64,000 nucleotides of DNA from Thioclava arctica (lineage in GTDB: Bacteria; Pseudomonadota; Alphaproteobacteria; Rhodobacterales; Rhodobacteraceae), in contig NZ_JBFRYC010000003.1 in assembly GCF_040892615.1 (NCBI RefSeq), positions 372,001 to 436,000 on the forward strand, written 5' to 3'. How positions within the stretch are numbered: position 1 is the first letter of the stretch; every line of letters begins with the position of its first letter. Position numbers and translations under genes: made by a program. Positions 43,451 through 52,253 of this stretch are shown here, in pieces. The notes beneath the pieces are model-generated. The model did not search any database and was not told the DNA's origin. It saw nothing but the letters and a program-made list of their open reading frames with translations.

Positions 43451-44632
43451 ATGACGACCCGCCTTTCACTGATGATCGTGGCGACCCTCGCCGGACTGGT
43501 TGTGCTGGCCGCGCCGCCGCCCGCCCTGACCGAAGGCGCGCCTTTGACCGAGGCAGACCTGGGCGAGCAACTGTTCTTCGATCCCAATTTCTCGATCAAT
43601 CGCACCATGGCCTGCGCCACCTGCCACGATCCCGACCGCGCCTTCACCGACGGGCGCGAGACCCCTGCGACGGGCATGGTCTCGCTGGGCGATGACGGCC
43701 ACGCCTTGGGCGTGCGCAACGCGCCGATGGTGACCTATGCGCTGACCGCGCCGCCGTTTCATTTTGACGAGACGTTAAAGGAATATGTGGGCGGGCAGTT
43801 CCTTGACGGACGCGCCACGACGCTAGCCAATCAGGCCGTCGCCCCGACGTTGAACCCGGTCGAGATGATGATGCCCGAGGCGGCATCTGTTGAGGCGCGG
43901 ATCAAGGAAAACCCCGATTACGTCGCCGATTTCAAGCGGCTCTTCGGCGCGGATATCTTTGAGCGCCCCAGCGATGCCGCCCCCGACACGCCAGCCGCCT
44001 TCACCGCGTTTGGCCGCGCCATCGAGGCATACGAACGCACCGCGCAATTCGCGCCCTTTGACAGCAAATACGACCGCTTCCTGCGCGGCGACTACGATCT
44101 GACCGTGCTGGAAGACCTCGGGCGCACGCTGTTCTTTTCGAACAATAACGTGAATTGCGCGAACTGCCACAGGCTCAAGCGCGAGGATGCGCCGTTTGAG
44201 CCTTTCACCAATCACCAGTATCGCAATATCGGCGTACCGCGGAACCCCGCCCTGCTGGCGCTTGGCCAAGTCTCGCCCGATTACATCGATCACGGGCTGC
44301 TGGAAAATCCGCAGGTGAGCGATCCGGCAATGGATGGCAAGTTTCGAACGCCAAGCCTGCGCAATGTCGCGGTGACCGGGCCCTACATGCATAACGGCGT
44401 GTTTTCCGACCTGCGGACGGTGATCGAATTCTACGACAAATTCAACAACCCCGATCGCAAGCTGAACCCTGAGACGGGCAAGCCTTGGGCCGATCCCGAA
44501 GTGCCCGGCACGGTGGACCTCGAAGAGCTGCGCGCCAAAGCCTTGAGCGACCGCAAGATCGATGCGCTGGTGGCCTTCCTCGAAACCCTGACCGACAAAC
44601 GCTATGAGCCCCTGCTAAACAACCAGAACTAG
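43451..44632 (+). CDS. Di-haem cytochrome c peroxidase / MauG family protein
   Basis: A 393-residue exported protein with a hydrophobic leader (residues 1-24). Two haem sites, CATCHDPDRAF near residue 54 and CANCHRLKRE near 236, plus FRTPSLRNVAVTGPYMHNGV, are diagnostic for the CCP/MauG family. Bacterial CCPs reduce hydrogen peroxide; MauG-type members oxidise protein side chains. It follows the desaturase-like gene by three bases. A peroxidase at the end of an iron operon could play the part that the DyP peroxidase EfeB plays in EfeUOB systems (inference). Confidence 0.92.
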   Translation: MTTRLSLMIVATLAGLVVLAAPPPALTEGAPLTEADLGEQLFFDPNFSINRTMACATCHDPDRAFTDGRETPATGMVSLGDDGHALGVRNAPMVTYALTAPPFHFDETLKEYVGGQFLDGRATTLANQAVAPTLNPVEMMMPEAASVEARIKENPDYVADFKRLFGADIFERPSDAAPDTPAAFTAFGRAIEAYERTAQFAPFDSKYDRFLRGDYDLTVLEDLGRTLFFSNNNVNCANCHRLKREDAPFEPFTNHQYRNIGVPRNPALLALGQVSPDYIDHGLLENPQVSDPAMDGKFRTPSLRNVAVTGPYMHNGVFSDLRTVIEFYDKFNNPDRKLNPETGKPWADPEVPGTVDLEELRAKALSDRKIDALVAFLETLTDKRYEPLLNNQN

Positions 44633-44908
44633 GGGCTGCTGACGGATATCGGTGGCGACAAAGAAACAGACGATTTCGGCGACCTTCGTCAAGCCATCAG
44701 CCAATATGAATCGCGTGATCGCACCCGAACGGAAATCTGGTCGCACCACTTTCGTCGGTCGGCAGTTGCATGGAATTGGACGCTGCACTTCGGTGCGCTC
44801 TGATCCGGTGAACGGCGGCAATGGGGCGGTCGCGTTGATTACGACCGAGAGTGCCAGCAAGGCTACGCCGCGCCGCCGCATGTCGGCTTGGAGTCCTTAG
44901 CGCTCAAA

Positions 44909-45994
44909 TCAGATCATGAGGTCAGCAACCGGGCGCCTTAGCGACATGGGTAAAGCAGGCGCGCGTCCGAAACGCACCACCAGGTCCGGACGCGCATCTG
45001 TCATTCCCAACCAACGCGAGAATTCTGAACGGACACCTGCCACTTCGATGGGTTGATTAATATGCGCGTTGCGAATGCCAAGCGCCGTAGATTGGAGCGC
45101 AAATCTCTGAAAGCTGCGTCCGACCTTGACCCAATGCTCAGGATCCTCGGCGTCCCCAACGAAAACCGCAACGCCGGCGGAAGAGCGGATCTGGGTCCGA
45201 TACTTGTCATTCTCGCTGTCCTTTTGAAAGAACATGCCAAACATCGGGTTCGCGATCCACGCTGGCACGACCGGATTACCGGTGCACGCGGCAAACAGGC
45301 CATCCTGCGTCTCAAGCGCCTGTTTCGGTGTCATCCTGATCCAATTGCGCAACTCGGCCACAAAGGCAGGATCGTCCATCTGTGCGCTGTTGGCTTCGAC
45401 AACGAGGTCAAGAATTGCGTCGCGATCAGAGGCTTCGGTGAAGATTAGAACCGATACACCCTCTTGTTGGGCCGCAGCTTTCAATAGCTTGATCTCAGAC
45501 GCGGAAATCGGTTGTCCATCATATTCGGACCGCGTCGATTGGCGCAATGGGATGGCCTGCTGAAGCGCCAGATCGCGCACGGGACCATTGCCAAGTGAAA
45601 TGTCGATTCTCGTCTGTGGACCGTCTTCGAACGAAAGCTCAGTGGATCTGCCTGTTGAGTTTGCCGCGATCAATAGATTTTCCGCAGCGCATCCTAAGCT
45701 AACGTAGAGATGGTGGTCATCGGGATCAACGACCTGCGTCCGCCGCGAAAGATCGGGCAAGATCGACACCGTCGCCCCGTCGAGACGGAATTTCCATGGC
45801 TGGGTGTTGTGTCCGTTGGCTGCAAGCGTTGCGAAACGCGCCAGTTCAACCAAATCCGGGTCCGCTGATAAGGGGCGACGTTGACGGTCAACCTCTTCGT
45901 TGTAACCGCCGAGACGAGGCCAGAGACCATATCCACATGCTCCGATAGCAGCGACCGACAACCCGGAGACAACCAAAGCTCGACGTGAGATCAT
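44909..45994 (-). CDS. Acg-like nitroreductase-family protein with Tat-type leader
   Basis: A 361-residue protein. The N-terminus MISRRALVVSGLSVAAIGA has a twin-arginine-like pair followed by a hydrophobic stretch, so export or membrane anchoring is likely. The body has an N-terminal ATLAANGHNTQPWKFRL and a C-terminal AVFVGDAEDPEHWVKVGRSF, as in the Acg-type FMN-binding nitroreductase homologues. Most Acg proteins lack proven enzymatic activity and may sequester flavin. It stands alone between the iron and copper clusters. Confidence 0.8.
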   Translation of the reverse strand: MISRRALVVSGLSVAAIGACGYGLWPRLGGYNEEVDRQRRPLSADPDLVELARFATLAANGHNTQPWKFRLDGATVSILPDLSRRTQVVDPDDHHLYVSLGCAAENLLIAANSTGRSTELSFEDGPQTRIDISLGNGPVRDLALQQAIPLRQSTRSEYDGQPISASEIKLLKAAAQQEGVSVLIFTEASDRDAILDLVVEANSAQMDDPAFVAELRNWIRMTPKQALETQDGLFAACTGNPVVPAWIANPMFGMFFQKDSENDKYRTQIRSSAGVAVFVGDAEDPEHWVKVGRSFQRFALQSTALGIRNAHINQPIEVAGVRSEFSRWLGMTDARPDLVVRFGRAPALPMSLRRPVADLMI

Positions 45995-46465
45995 ATCGAA
46001 TGCCCAATTGTTTGACGCATGCTTTCAATAATTTAACGTTTTGTGGCGACCATTCCTTGATTTGCGTCAATAGCCCCACGGTAAACATGAAAGAAGGCAA
46101 GTAGAGTGTCCGCTTTGTCTGCAGCAGTCATCGCTGCATCGCGTAGCTAAGGACCGCCATTGAGCCCACGAGCTGATCAAAGCCGCCTTGATCGTCGGCT
46201 TGCTGCGAAAGAAACTATTGGTCGATCAAGGGACCGAAGCCTTTCCCGTCCCACCAGCGGATTTTTGGGAGGCCCCGCACAGCAAAGCCAATCGCAGCGC
46301 CACCGAGATAGCGCACGGTGTACCTTGCATGAGAATGGGCGGGGCTCCCCCCGCCCATATCCGAGAGTGGAATAGTTCTCACATGCGGAACCGGTCGTTC
46401 CCGTCCAAAGATTGGCAAGCCAAGGCGCAACCAATCTTGCGGTTTTGACAGTATGACTTCCCCAT
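45995..46465. other. 470-base region without an intact gene
   Basis: No frame shows a recognisable family. A minus-strand stretch from about 46440 to 46200 (reading LPIFGRERPVPHVRTIPLSD, VRYLGGAAIGFAVRGLPKIR, then a stop) is open and coding-like but has no clear start or homology I can name. It may be a gene fragment. Confidence 0.4.
46335..46358. repeat. Perfect 10-base GC-rich inverted repeat
   Basis: ATGGGCGGGG (46335-46344) and CCCCGCCCAT (46349-46358) pair perfectly around a 4-base loop. Read leftward, it lies about 110 bases after the cytochrome c stop and could end the copper transcript, though only a weak T-rich tail follows. Confidence 0.5.
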
Positions 46466-46900
46466 TTAATTCCCGTCGCGGGCGGCCTGCGCCGCTTGCA
46501 TTCGGTCTGGCCAAGTTGAGCGGATGAAGCCGAGAATGTCGAGGATCTCGCCATCATTGAGGGTTCCGGCGAAACCGGGCATGCCGCTGGCGAAATCCGC
46601 GACCCCACGATCAGCAAGCGCCGCCGCGCCGCCGCGTTTGACGTAGTCGAAAAGTAGCCCGGTATCGTGGTGCCAAGTATGGCCGCTTTCGTCATGTGGC
46701 GGTGCGGGCAGGATGCCGTCAGCTCCCGGCTCGCGCCAATTCGGCTGGCCCTCAAGTTGCGCGCCGTGGCAGCTTGCGCAGGTCTCGCCATAGAGCCGCT
46801 TACCCGTCGCGATATCGCGCCCATCAAGCGGGCCAGCACTTGCTGGCATCGCCAGCCCAGACAGCACCACAAGCGCGTAGAATGCAGGGGTCCAATCCAT
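46466..46900 (-). CDS. Periplasmic cytochrome c (single haem) downstream of multicopper oxidase
   Basis: A 144-residue exported mono-haem cytochrome. Signal peptide ends ASA at residue 22. CASCH is at 41-45, and GMPGFAGTLNDGEILDIL supplies the likely axial Met and the C-terminal helix. The start ATG at 46900 overlaps the multicopper oxidase stop by one base (TGATG), so the pair is translationally coupled; this supports electron exchange between cytochrome and oxidase. The longer upstream frame is the oxidase antisense. Confidence 0.9.
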   Translation of the reverse strand: MDWTPAFYALVVLSGLAMPASAGPLDGRDIATGKRLYGETCASCHGAQLEGQPNWREPGADGILPAPPHDESGHTWHHDTGLLFDYVKRGGAAALADRGVADFASGMPGFAGTLNDGEILDILGFIRSTWPDRMQAAQAARDGN

Positions 46901-48270
46901 CACGCCACCTCGATCCAGCGGGTCATGCCCGCCGCCGCATGGGCGAGCATGTGACAATGCAACAGCCATTTTCCCGGGTTGTCGGCGATGAAGGCGATCT
47001 CTTGGCTCTGGCCCGCCATTGTCAGGATCGTATCGCGCATCGGGCCGAACCGACCCTCGGGCAATACCTCGCGGAAATGCATCCCGTGCAGGTGCATCGC
47101 ATGGGGAAAGGCGGTGTCGTTGAGCAGGCGCAGCCGCACCGGTTCGCCGCGCGACAGCCGGGCAAAGGGGGCCTCGCCCGGCCCGGCCTGACCTCCCAGC
47201 GTCCAGAACTTGCCGCTCTGCATCAGTGAGCGCATCTGACCCATCGCCATCCGCCCCATCGCGCCGCCTTCTATCTTCATCTCAAGTTGGCGCGCCTGCG
47301 CTAGATCGGGCAGATCCATGCGCGGGTTGGGCGGCAGCGCCGATGGCGGATCGCGCCGTGCCCGGCTGGCCTGGCCTGCGATTTCGAAACCGATTTGCGC
47401 ATGCCATTGATCATCATTGCCCAATCGCTCAATCGCGGCCTGTGCGCCCTCGGCCATGACATCGACGATCAGGTCGATGCGTTGCGCAGGTGCAAGGATC
47501 AGCTCTTGCGCGACGGGTTGCGGTGTCGGCAAGGGCATCCCGTCCAGCGCTACTTGCCAGCCTGACACCCCGACAAGCCGCAGCACGAAGATCCGAGCAT
47601 TGGCCGCGTTGATCAGGCGCAAGCGCAACCGTTCGTGGCGCTTGACGGCAAGCCGATGGTTGAAACGCCCGTTCGTGCCGATCAGGTTGCCAAGGCGACC
47701 GCCATGGCTGAGATCCATCGGTTGGCTGAAATCCGGGTCGATCTGCGCGGTTTCGGGGTTAAGCAACCAGTCATCCAGCATCAGCACTTCGTCGCGATCG
47801 ACATCCAGGGCCTCGGGTTCTTCGACGATCAGCGGGCCCGAAAGCCCGCGTGCGACCTGCTCCATCGAGTTGGTATGCGCATGATACCAATAGCTTCCGG
47901 CATCGGGCAGCGTGAAGTCGTAGTCAAAACTGTTCCCCGGCGGCACGGCGTCTTGCGTAAGCCCCGCCACACCATCCATCGCATTGTCGATGCGGATACC
48001 ATGCCAGTGGATCGAGCTGGCCACATCGAGCTTGTTGACGAAACGGCGGCGCAACCGCGCGCCTTGGGGAACGCGCAATTGCGGACCGGGTAGCGCGCCG
48101 TCATAGGCCCAGACTTCGGTTTGTGGGTAGCCCTTGGGCGCGATCTGCACGCTTGCGCGCTGCGCGGTCAGAACGACGGGTGCGGTCTGGGCGAAGCCCG
48201 CGCGCCATGCCAGCGCGCTTGCGCCCGCTCCGGCAAGAATGGACCGGCGGGTCGGTTTGAAGTTCTGCAT
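46900..48270 (-). CDS. Multicopper oxidase (Tat-exported)
   Basis: A 456-residue laccase/CueO-type periplasmic enzyme. TRRSILAGAGASALA is a Tat signal. The copper ligands are all present: HWHG (88-90), WYHAH (130-132), HAMHLHGMHF and HCHMLAHAAAGM near the C-terminus, the last giving the type 1 and type 2/3 ligands with Met axial. A Met-rich segment (GGAMGRMAMGQMRSLMQ, about 340-356) may bind substrate Cu(I), as the CueO Met-rich helix does. It likely oxidises periplasmic Cu(I) to Cu(II). It is flanked on both sides by small cytochrome c genes. Confidence 0.94.
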   Translation of the reverse strand: MQNFKPTRRSILAGAGASALAWRAGFAQTAPVVLTAQRASVQIAPKGYPQTEVWAYDGALPGPQLRVPQGARLRRRFVNKLDVASSIHWHGIRIDNAMDGVAGLTQDAVPPGNSFDYDFTLPDAGSYWYHAHTNSMEQVARGLSGPLIVEEPEALDVDRDEVLMLDDWLLNPETAQIDPDFSQPMDLSHGGRLGNLIGTNGRFNHRLAVKRHERLRLRLINAANARIFVLRLVGVSGWQVALDGMPLPTPQPVAQELILAPAQRIDLIVDVMAEGAQAAIERLGNDDQWHAQIGFEIAGQASRARRDPPSALPPNPRMDLPDLAQARQLEMKIEGGAMGRMAMGQMRSLMQSGKFWTLGGQAGPGEAPFARLSRGEPVRLRLLNDTAFPHAMHLHGMHFREVLPEGRFGPMRDTILTMAGQSQEIAFIADNPGKWLLHCHMLAHAAAGMTRWIEVA

Positions 48271-48271
48271 C

Positions 48272-48706
48272 TCAGTTGATCCCGTTGGCGCGCTGCAATT
48301 CGCGCACGTAAGTGACGATATTTGCGGTGTCGGCGCGGGTCAGGCCCTCTTGCGGCGGCATGTTTCCAAAGCGCCAGTGATGGGCGCGCACGCCTGCTTG
48401 AACCGCAGCGAGAAAGGCCATGTCGCCGTGATGCGAGGGCTCGTAGATCTTGTGCACCAGCGGCGGTCCGAACCCCGCCTTGCCGGTCGCGTTCTTGCCG
48501 TGACAGGTGATGCAGGTCGACTCGAAGGCGCGCTTGCCCATGACGGCCTGCGCAGAGAGGGTTTCGGGAAGGCTGATGGCGACAAGCGCAGCGCCTTGTG
48601 CAGGCGTCGCGGCCTTTGCCACGGTGGCGGGGTCAGGGCGTAGCGACAGCCAGACGCCCCCGGCGATCGCTGCGACGAGCGCAGCGTAGAGTATGTAGGT
48701 CTTCAT
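48272..48706 (-). CDS. Cytochrome c (single haem), upstream of multicopper oxidase
   Basis: A 144-residue protein with an N-terminal hydrophobic anchor or signal (residues 4-22). CITCHGKN puts the haem at Cys65, Cys68 and His69. GNMPPQEGLTRADTANIVTY near the end provides the likely axial Met. It lies one base upstream of the multicopper oxidase gene. ATG at 48706 is preferred; an ATG four codons earlier is possible. Confidence 0.9.
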   Translation of the reverse strand: MKTYILYAALVAAIAGGVWLSLRPDPATVAKAATPAQGAALVAISLPETLSAQAVMGKRAFESTCITCHGKNATGKAGFGPPLVHKIYEPSHHGDMAFLAAVQAGVRAHHWRFGNMPPQEGLTRADTANIVTYVRELQRANGIN

Positions 48707-48796
48707 ATAGATATCCAATGCGATCAGACGCGCCTTCGCGGGCGCGAGAAACTGGGTCCGCGCGCGCAGGCGCAGGACGTGCGAACGTTTGATCGA

Positions 48797-49129
48797 TCAG
48801 ATGCGGGGGGGCGGCAGGTCGAGCTGGGGCTCATGCGCCGGTGGGGCCGGTATGTCGGCGGGCCGCAGCGGCAACGACAGATCGGCTCGGCTCAGAGAGA
48901 GCTCGGGCGAAAAGGTGAGAGTGGCCGAGACCAGCATTTCCGCATGCGGACAGGGCATGTCTTGCGCGGGTTGACCCGCGTGATGCCCATCGGGACAGGC
49001 CGCGCAATCTGCCATGGTGAGCGCGTCCATCGCGCGGGTATGGGTCATCGCGGCAGCGGGCGCACCCAACTGCGACAGGCCCATCATCGCGACCAGCCCG
49101 AACATGAAGATATGCAGCGCCTTGCGCAT
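48797..49129 (-). CDS. Small secreted CxxC protein of the copper island
   Basis: A 110-residue exported protein with signal peptide ending PAAA at about residue 27. The mature part has MADCAACPDGHHAGQP and DMPCPHAEML, three cysteines and several His and Met residues suited to copper binding, followed by a proline-rich C-terminus. I do not recognise a named family; it resembles short copper-locus proteins of the DUF2946 kind. GGGAGCAGACATG gives the start at 49129. Position between cueR and the cytochrome gene supports a copper role. Confidence 0.65.
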   Translation of the reverse strand: MRKALHIFMFGLVAMMGLSQLGAPAAAMTHTRAMDALTMADCAACPDGHHAGQPAQDMPCPHAEMLVSATLTFSPELSLSRADLSLPLRPADIPAPPAHEPQLDLPPPRI

Positions 49130-49180
49130 GTCTGCTCCCGTTTCTCCCTCATCCATATCTGGTGGGCTTGCGCGCGCCTG

Positions 49181-49576
49181 TCAATCGCCGCGCAGGCCCA
49201 TCAGTTCGTCAAGGATCGCGCAATCGGGGGCATCGTCGCCGTGACATTGCGCGATGAGCCCTTCAAGCTGCCCCTCCAATGCGGTGAGGGATGCGATCTT
49301 TTCGCGCACCGCTTCCAGATTTTGTTGCGCAAGCGCGCGCACGTCGCGGCTTGCGCGGTCCTCGTCGGCGCTCAACGCGAGTAGGCGACGACATTCCTCA
49401 AGCGAGAAGCCTAGGTGACGCGCCTGCGCCAAAAGCCGCAACTGCTCGACGCAAGCCGCAGAAAAATCGCGATAGCCATTCGCGCGTCGGTCCGGCGTGA
49501 CGAGGCCGATTTCCTCGTAATACCGGATGGTCTTGACCGGCAGCCCGGTCTGCGTCGCGGCGGCCCCGATATTCAT
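49181..49576 (-). CDS. cueR: MerR-family copper-responsive regulator CueR
   Basis: A 131-residue activator with the MerR winged helix at the N-terminus (NIGAAATQTGLPVKTIRYYE), a long dimerisation helix and the metal loop CHGDDAPDC, with Cys111 and Cys119 placed as in E. coli CueR (Cys112, Cys120). It should sense Cu(I) and activate the divergent copA promoter by twisting a 19-base spacer. The ATG at 49576 has AGGAGG upstream. A related dyad lies ahead of its own gene. Confidence 0.93.
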   Translation of the reverse strand: MNIGAAATQTGLPVKTIRYYEEIGLVTPDRRANGYRDFSAACVEQLRLLAQARHLGFSLEECRRLLALSADEDRASRDVRALAQQNLEAVREKIASLTALEGQLEGLIAQCHGDDAPDCAILDELMGLRGD

Positions 49577-49595
49577 CTGCACATTCCTCCTGAGC

Positions 49596-49627
49596 GGCAA
49601 GTAAGCCCTCTAGTAGATGGAAGCCAA
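49596..49627 (-). promoter_or_regulatory. Candidate CueR-type promoter of cueR
   Basis: Read leftward, TTGGCT (49627-49622) and TACTTG (49603-49598) are 18 bases apart and enclose a TACTAGAGG core identical to that in the copA operator. This suggests autoregulation of cueR and the genes downstream of it. Confidence 0.5.
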
Positions 49628-49700
49628 AGTCACGCTTGCGTGATGCGTGCGGGAACTGGCGGATGCGGCCCGGGGTTGAAGGAAAATACCCGCCACGGGC

Positions 49701-49731
49701 TTGACCCTCCAGTTACTAGAGGCCCTATCTG
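49701..49731 (+). promoter_or_regulatory. CueR-type promoter of copA with 19-base spacer
   Basis: A -35 box TTGACC (49701-49706) and -10 box TATCTG (49726-49731) are exactly 19 bases apart, the over-long spacing typical of MerR-family promoters. Between them is a dyad, CCTC (49706-49709) and GAGG (49719-49722), in the sequence CCTCCAGTTACTAGAGG. The copA start is 31 bases downstream. Confidence 0.8.
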
Positions 49732-49761
49732 GTCAAGCGAAGTTGCCGAAAGGATGAACGG

Positions 49762-52206
49762 ATGACATCGCGCCATCAGCATGACACTGCCGAAACGATC
49801 ACCCGCGATCCGGTCTGCGGGATGACCGTGGACACGAATGCCGACAAGCCCAGCCATGACCATGATGGGCATCGCTATCATTTCTGCTCGCAAGGGTGTC
49901 ACGACAAGTTTGTCGCCAAGCCCGAGGAGTACGTCAAAGCGACCGATCCCGTCTGCGGCATGTCAATTGATCGCGCCACGGCCGCGCATATGGCCAAGCT
50001 TGATGGCGAGCGGTTCTATTTCTGTTCGTCCGGATGCCAGCACAAGTTCGAGGCGCGCCCTCAAGATTATCTCGGCGTCCGGCCGGCGGCTAAGGCCATG
50101 CCGGAAGGGACGCAATATACCTGCCCGATGCATCCCGAGATCGTGCGAGACCATCCCGGCGACTGCCCGAAATGCGGTATGGCGCTGGAGCCGATGAATC
50201 CCTCGGCCGATGCTGGCCCGAACCCGGAGTTGGTAGATTTTCGGCGCAGGCTCTGGATCATGGGGCCGCTGGCGGCGGCTGTTTTCGTGCTGGAAATGGG
50301 CGCACATATCGGCCTGCCGTTCGCGGATTGGATCGGCCCGAAAGCCTTCCTCTGGCTGCAATTCGTGCTGGCAACGCCCGTGCTGTGGTTCGCGCGCCCG
50401 TTCTTCGTGCGGGGTTGGAAATCGGTGGTGAACATCTCGCCCAATATGTGGACGCTGATTTCGCTCGGCACGCTTGCAGCCTACCTGTTCTCGCTTGTGG
50501 GCCTTTTGGTGCCGGGTGTTTTCCCGACCGAGATGCTGAACCAGCACGGGATGCCACCCGTCTACTTCGAGGCTTCGGCGGTGATCCTCGTTCTCGTCCT
50601 CATCGGGCAGATCATGGAGCTTTCGGCGCGCGAAAAGACCGGCGACGCGATCCGCGCACTTATGGATCTGGCGCCCAAGACCGCGCGCCGGGTGACCGAC
50701 AGCGGCGAGGAGGACGTGCCGCTCGACGCAGTGCAGGCGGGCGACAAGCTGCGCGTGCGCCCGGGCGAGACCGTGCCGGTAGACGGCGTGATTGCTGATG
50801 GGTCGTCGGCCATCGATGAAAGCATGCTCACGGGTGAGCCCGTGCCAGTCGAGAAGGCGCAGGGCGATGCGGTCACGGGCGGTACGCTTAACAAGCAGGG
50901 CAGTTTCGTGATGGAAGCGCAGGCGGTGGGCTCGGAGACCACGCTCTCGCGTATCGTCGAAATGGTCGGTAAAGCGCAGCGCTCGCGTGCCCCGATTCAG
51001 GGGCTGGCCGACCGCGTGGCGCTTTATTTCGTGCCGGGGGTGGTGCTTTGCGCGGCGCTGGCCTTCATCGTCTGGCTCACCTTCGGCCCCAGTCCAGCGC
51101 TGGGTTACGCGACCGTGGCGGCCGTTTCGGTCCTGATCATCGCCTGCCCCTGTGCGCTGGGTCTCGCCACGCCGATGTCGGTGATGGTCGGCACTGGGCG
51201 CGGCGCGAGCGCAGGCGTTTTGATCCGCGATGCCGAGGCGCTGGAGCGCTTTGCCAAGGTTGACACGTTGATCGTGGACAAGACCGGCACGCTGACCGAA
51301 GGCAAACCCACGCTGACCGACGTGATTGCCGATGGGGTCAGCGAGGAAGAGGTGAAGTCGCTGGCTGCAGCGTTGGAACGTGGCTCGGAGCATCCCCTCG
51401 CGGAGGCCATCGTGCAGGGCGCACAGGATGCGCCCAGACTTGAAGCGGAGGGGTTCGAGGCGGTGACCGGCAAGGGCGTTATGGGCCGGGTGGAGAGCGC
51501 GCAGATCGCGCTTGGCAACGCCGCTCTGATGGCGCAGATCGGCGCCGATACCGGGGCGCTGGCCGAAACGGTCGAACGCCTTCAGAACGACGGCAAGACA
51601 GCAATGTATCTTGCCCGCGATGGCGCGGTGATCGGAGTGATCGCCGTCGCCGATCGGATCAAGGAAACCACCGTCGATGCGATCCGCGCCCTGCATGGCG
51701 AAGGGCTGCGCATCATCATGGCCACCGGCGACAGTCAGGGCACAGCGCAGGCGGTCGCGCGCGCGCTGGAGATCGATGAGGTTCATGCCGGCGTCTCGCC
51801 CGAAGACAAGGCCGCGCTGGTTGACAAGCTGCGCAAGGACGGCGCCTCGGTCGCAATGGCGGGCGACGGGGTGAACGATGCCCCGGCGCTGGCGGCGGCA
51901 GATGTCGGCATCGCGATGGGCACCGGGGCTGATGTCGCAGTGGAAAGCGCGGGGCTGACGCTCGTCAAGGGCGACCTGAACGGCATTGTGCGCGCGCGCC
52001 GTCTGGCTGAGGGGGTGATGCGCAATATCCGTCAGAACCTGTTCTTCGCCTTCGCCTACAACACCGCCGGCGTGCCGATCGCGGCAGGCGTGCTGTACCC
52101 GGTCTTCGGCGTGCTGCTTTCGCCGGCAATCGCAGCACTCGCGATGAGCTTCTCTTCGGTCTCGGTGATCGCCAACGCGTTGCGGCTGCGCAGGCTGAAA
52201 TTGTGA
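49762..52206 (+). CDS. copA: Copper-exporting P1B-type ATPase CopA
   Basis: An 814-residue ATPase pumping Cu(I) out of the cytoplasm. The N-terminus has two YHS domains (RDPVCGMTV near residue 16, ATDPVCGMSI near 60) and a metal-binding finger (TCPMHPEIVRDHPGDCPKCG, about 119-138) instead of CxxC HMA domains. The membrane core has CPCALGLATP near 462; the phosphorylation site DKTGTLTEG is near 506; SEHPLAEAI supplies the HP motif; GDGVNDAPAL is near 701. YNTAGVPIAAG and MSFSSVSVIANALR are the Cu(I) YN and MxxSS motifs. It is divergent from cueR. Confidence 0.95.
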   Translation: MTSRHQHDTAETITRDPVCGMTVDTNADKPSHDHDGHRYHFCSQGCHDKFVAKPEEYVKATDPVCGMSIDRATAAHMAKLDGERFYFCSSGCQHKFEARPQDYLGVRPAAKAMPEGTQYTCPMHPEIVRDHPGDCPKCGMALEPMNPSADAGPNPELVDFRRRLWIMGPLAAAVFVLEMGAHIGLPFADWIGPKAFLWLQFVLATPVLWFARPFFVRGWKSVVNISPNMWTLISLGTLAAYLFSLVGLLVPGVFPTEMLNQHGMPPVYFEASAVILVLVLIGQIMELSAREKTGDAIRALMDLAPKTARRVTDSGEEDVPLDAVQAGDKLRVRPGETVPVDGVIADGSSAIDESMLTGEPVPVEKAQGDAVTGGTLNKQGSFVMEAQAVGSETTLSRIVEMVGKAQRSRAPIQGLADRVALYFVPGVVLCAALAFIVWLTFGPSPALGYATVAAVSVLIIACPCALGLATPMSVMVGTGRGASAGVLIRDAEALERFAKVDTLIVDKTGTLTEGKPTLTDVIADGVSEEEVKSLAAALERGSEHPLAEAIVQGAQDAPRLEAEGFEAVTGKGVMGRVESAQIALGNAALMAQIGADTGALAETVERLQNDGKTAMYLARDGAVIGVIAVADRIKETTVDAIRALHGEGLRIIMATGDSQGTAQAVARALEIDEVHAGVSPEDKAALVDKLRKDGASVAMAGDGVNDAPALAAADVGIAMGTGADVAVESAGLTLVKGDLNGIVRARRLAEGVMRNIRQNLFFAFAYNTAGVPIAAGVLYPVFGVLLSPAIAALAMSFSSVSVIANALRLRRLKL

Positions 52207-52253
52207 CGCGGCCGGATCAACATGATAGGCTCATGCAAACTGTTGGAGGTTAT

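Noticed and set aside
49963..51786. 607-codon minus-strand open frame
   Set aside because: It is antisense to copA; the length is explained by high GC content with few stop codons, and the translation is His/Arg-rich with no motif.
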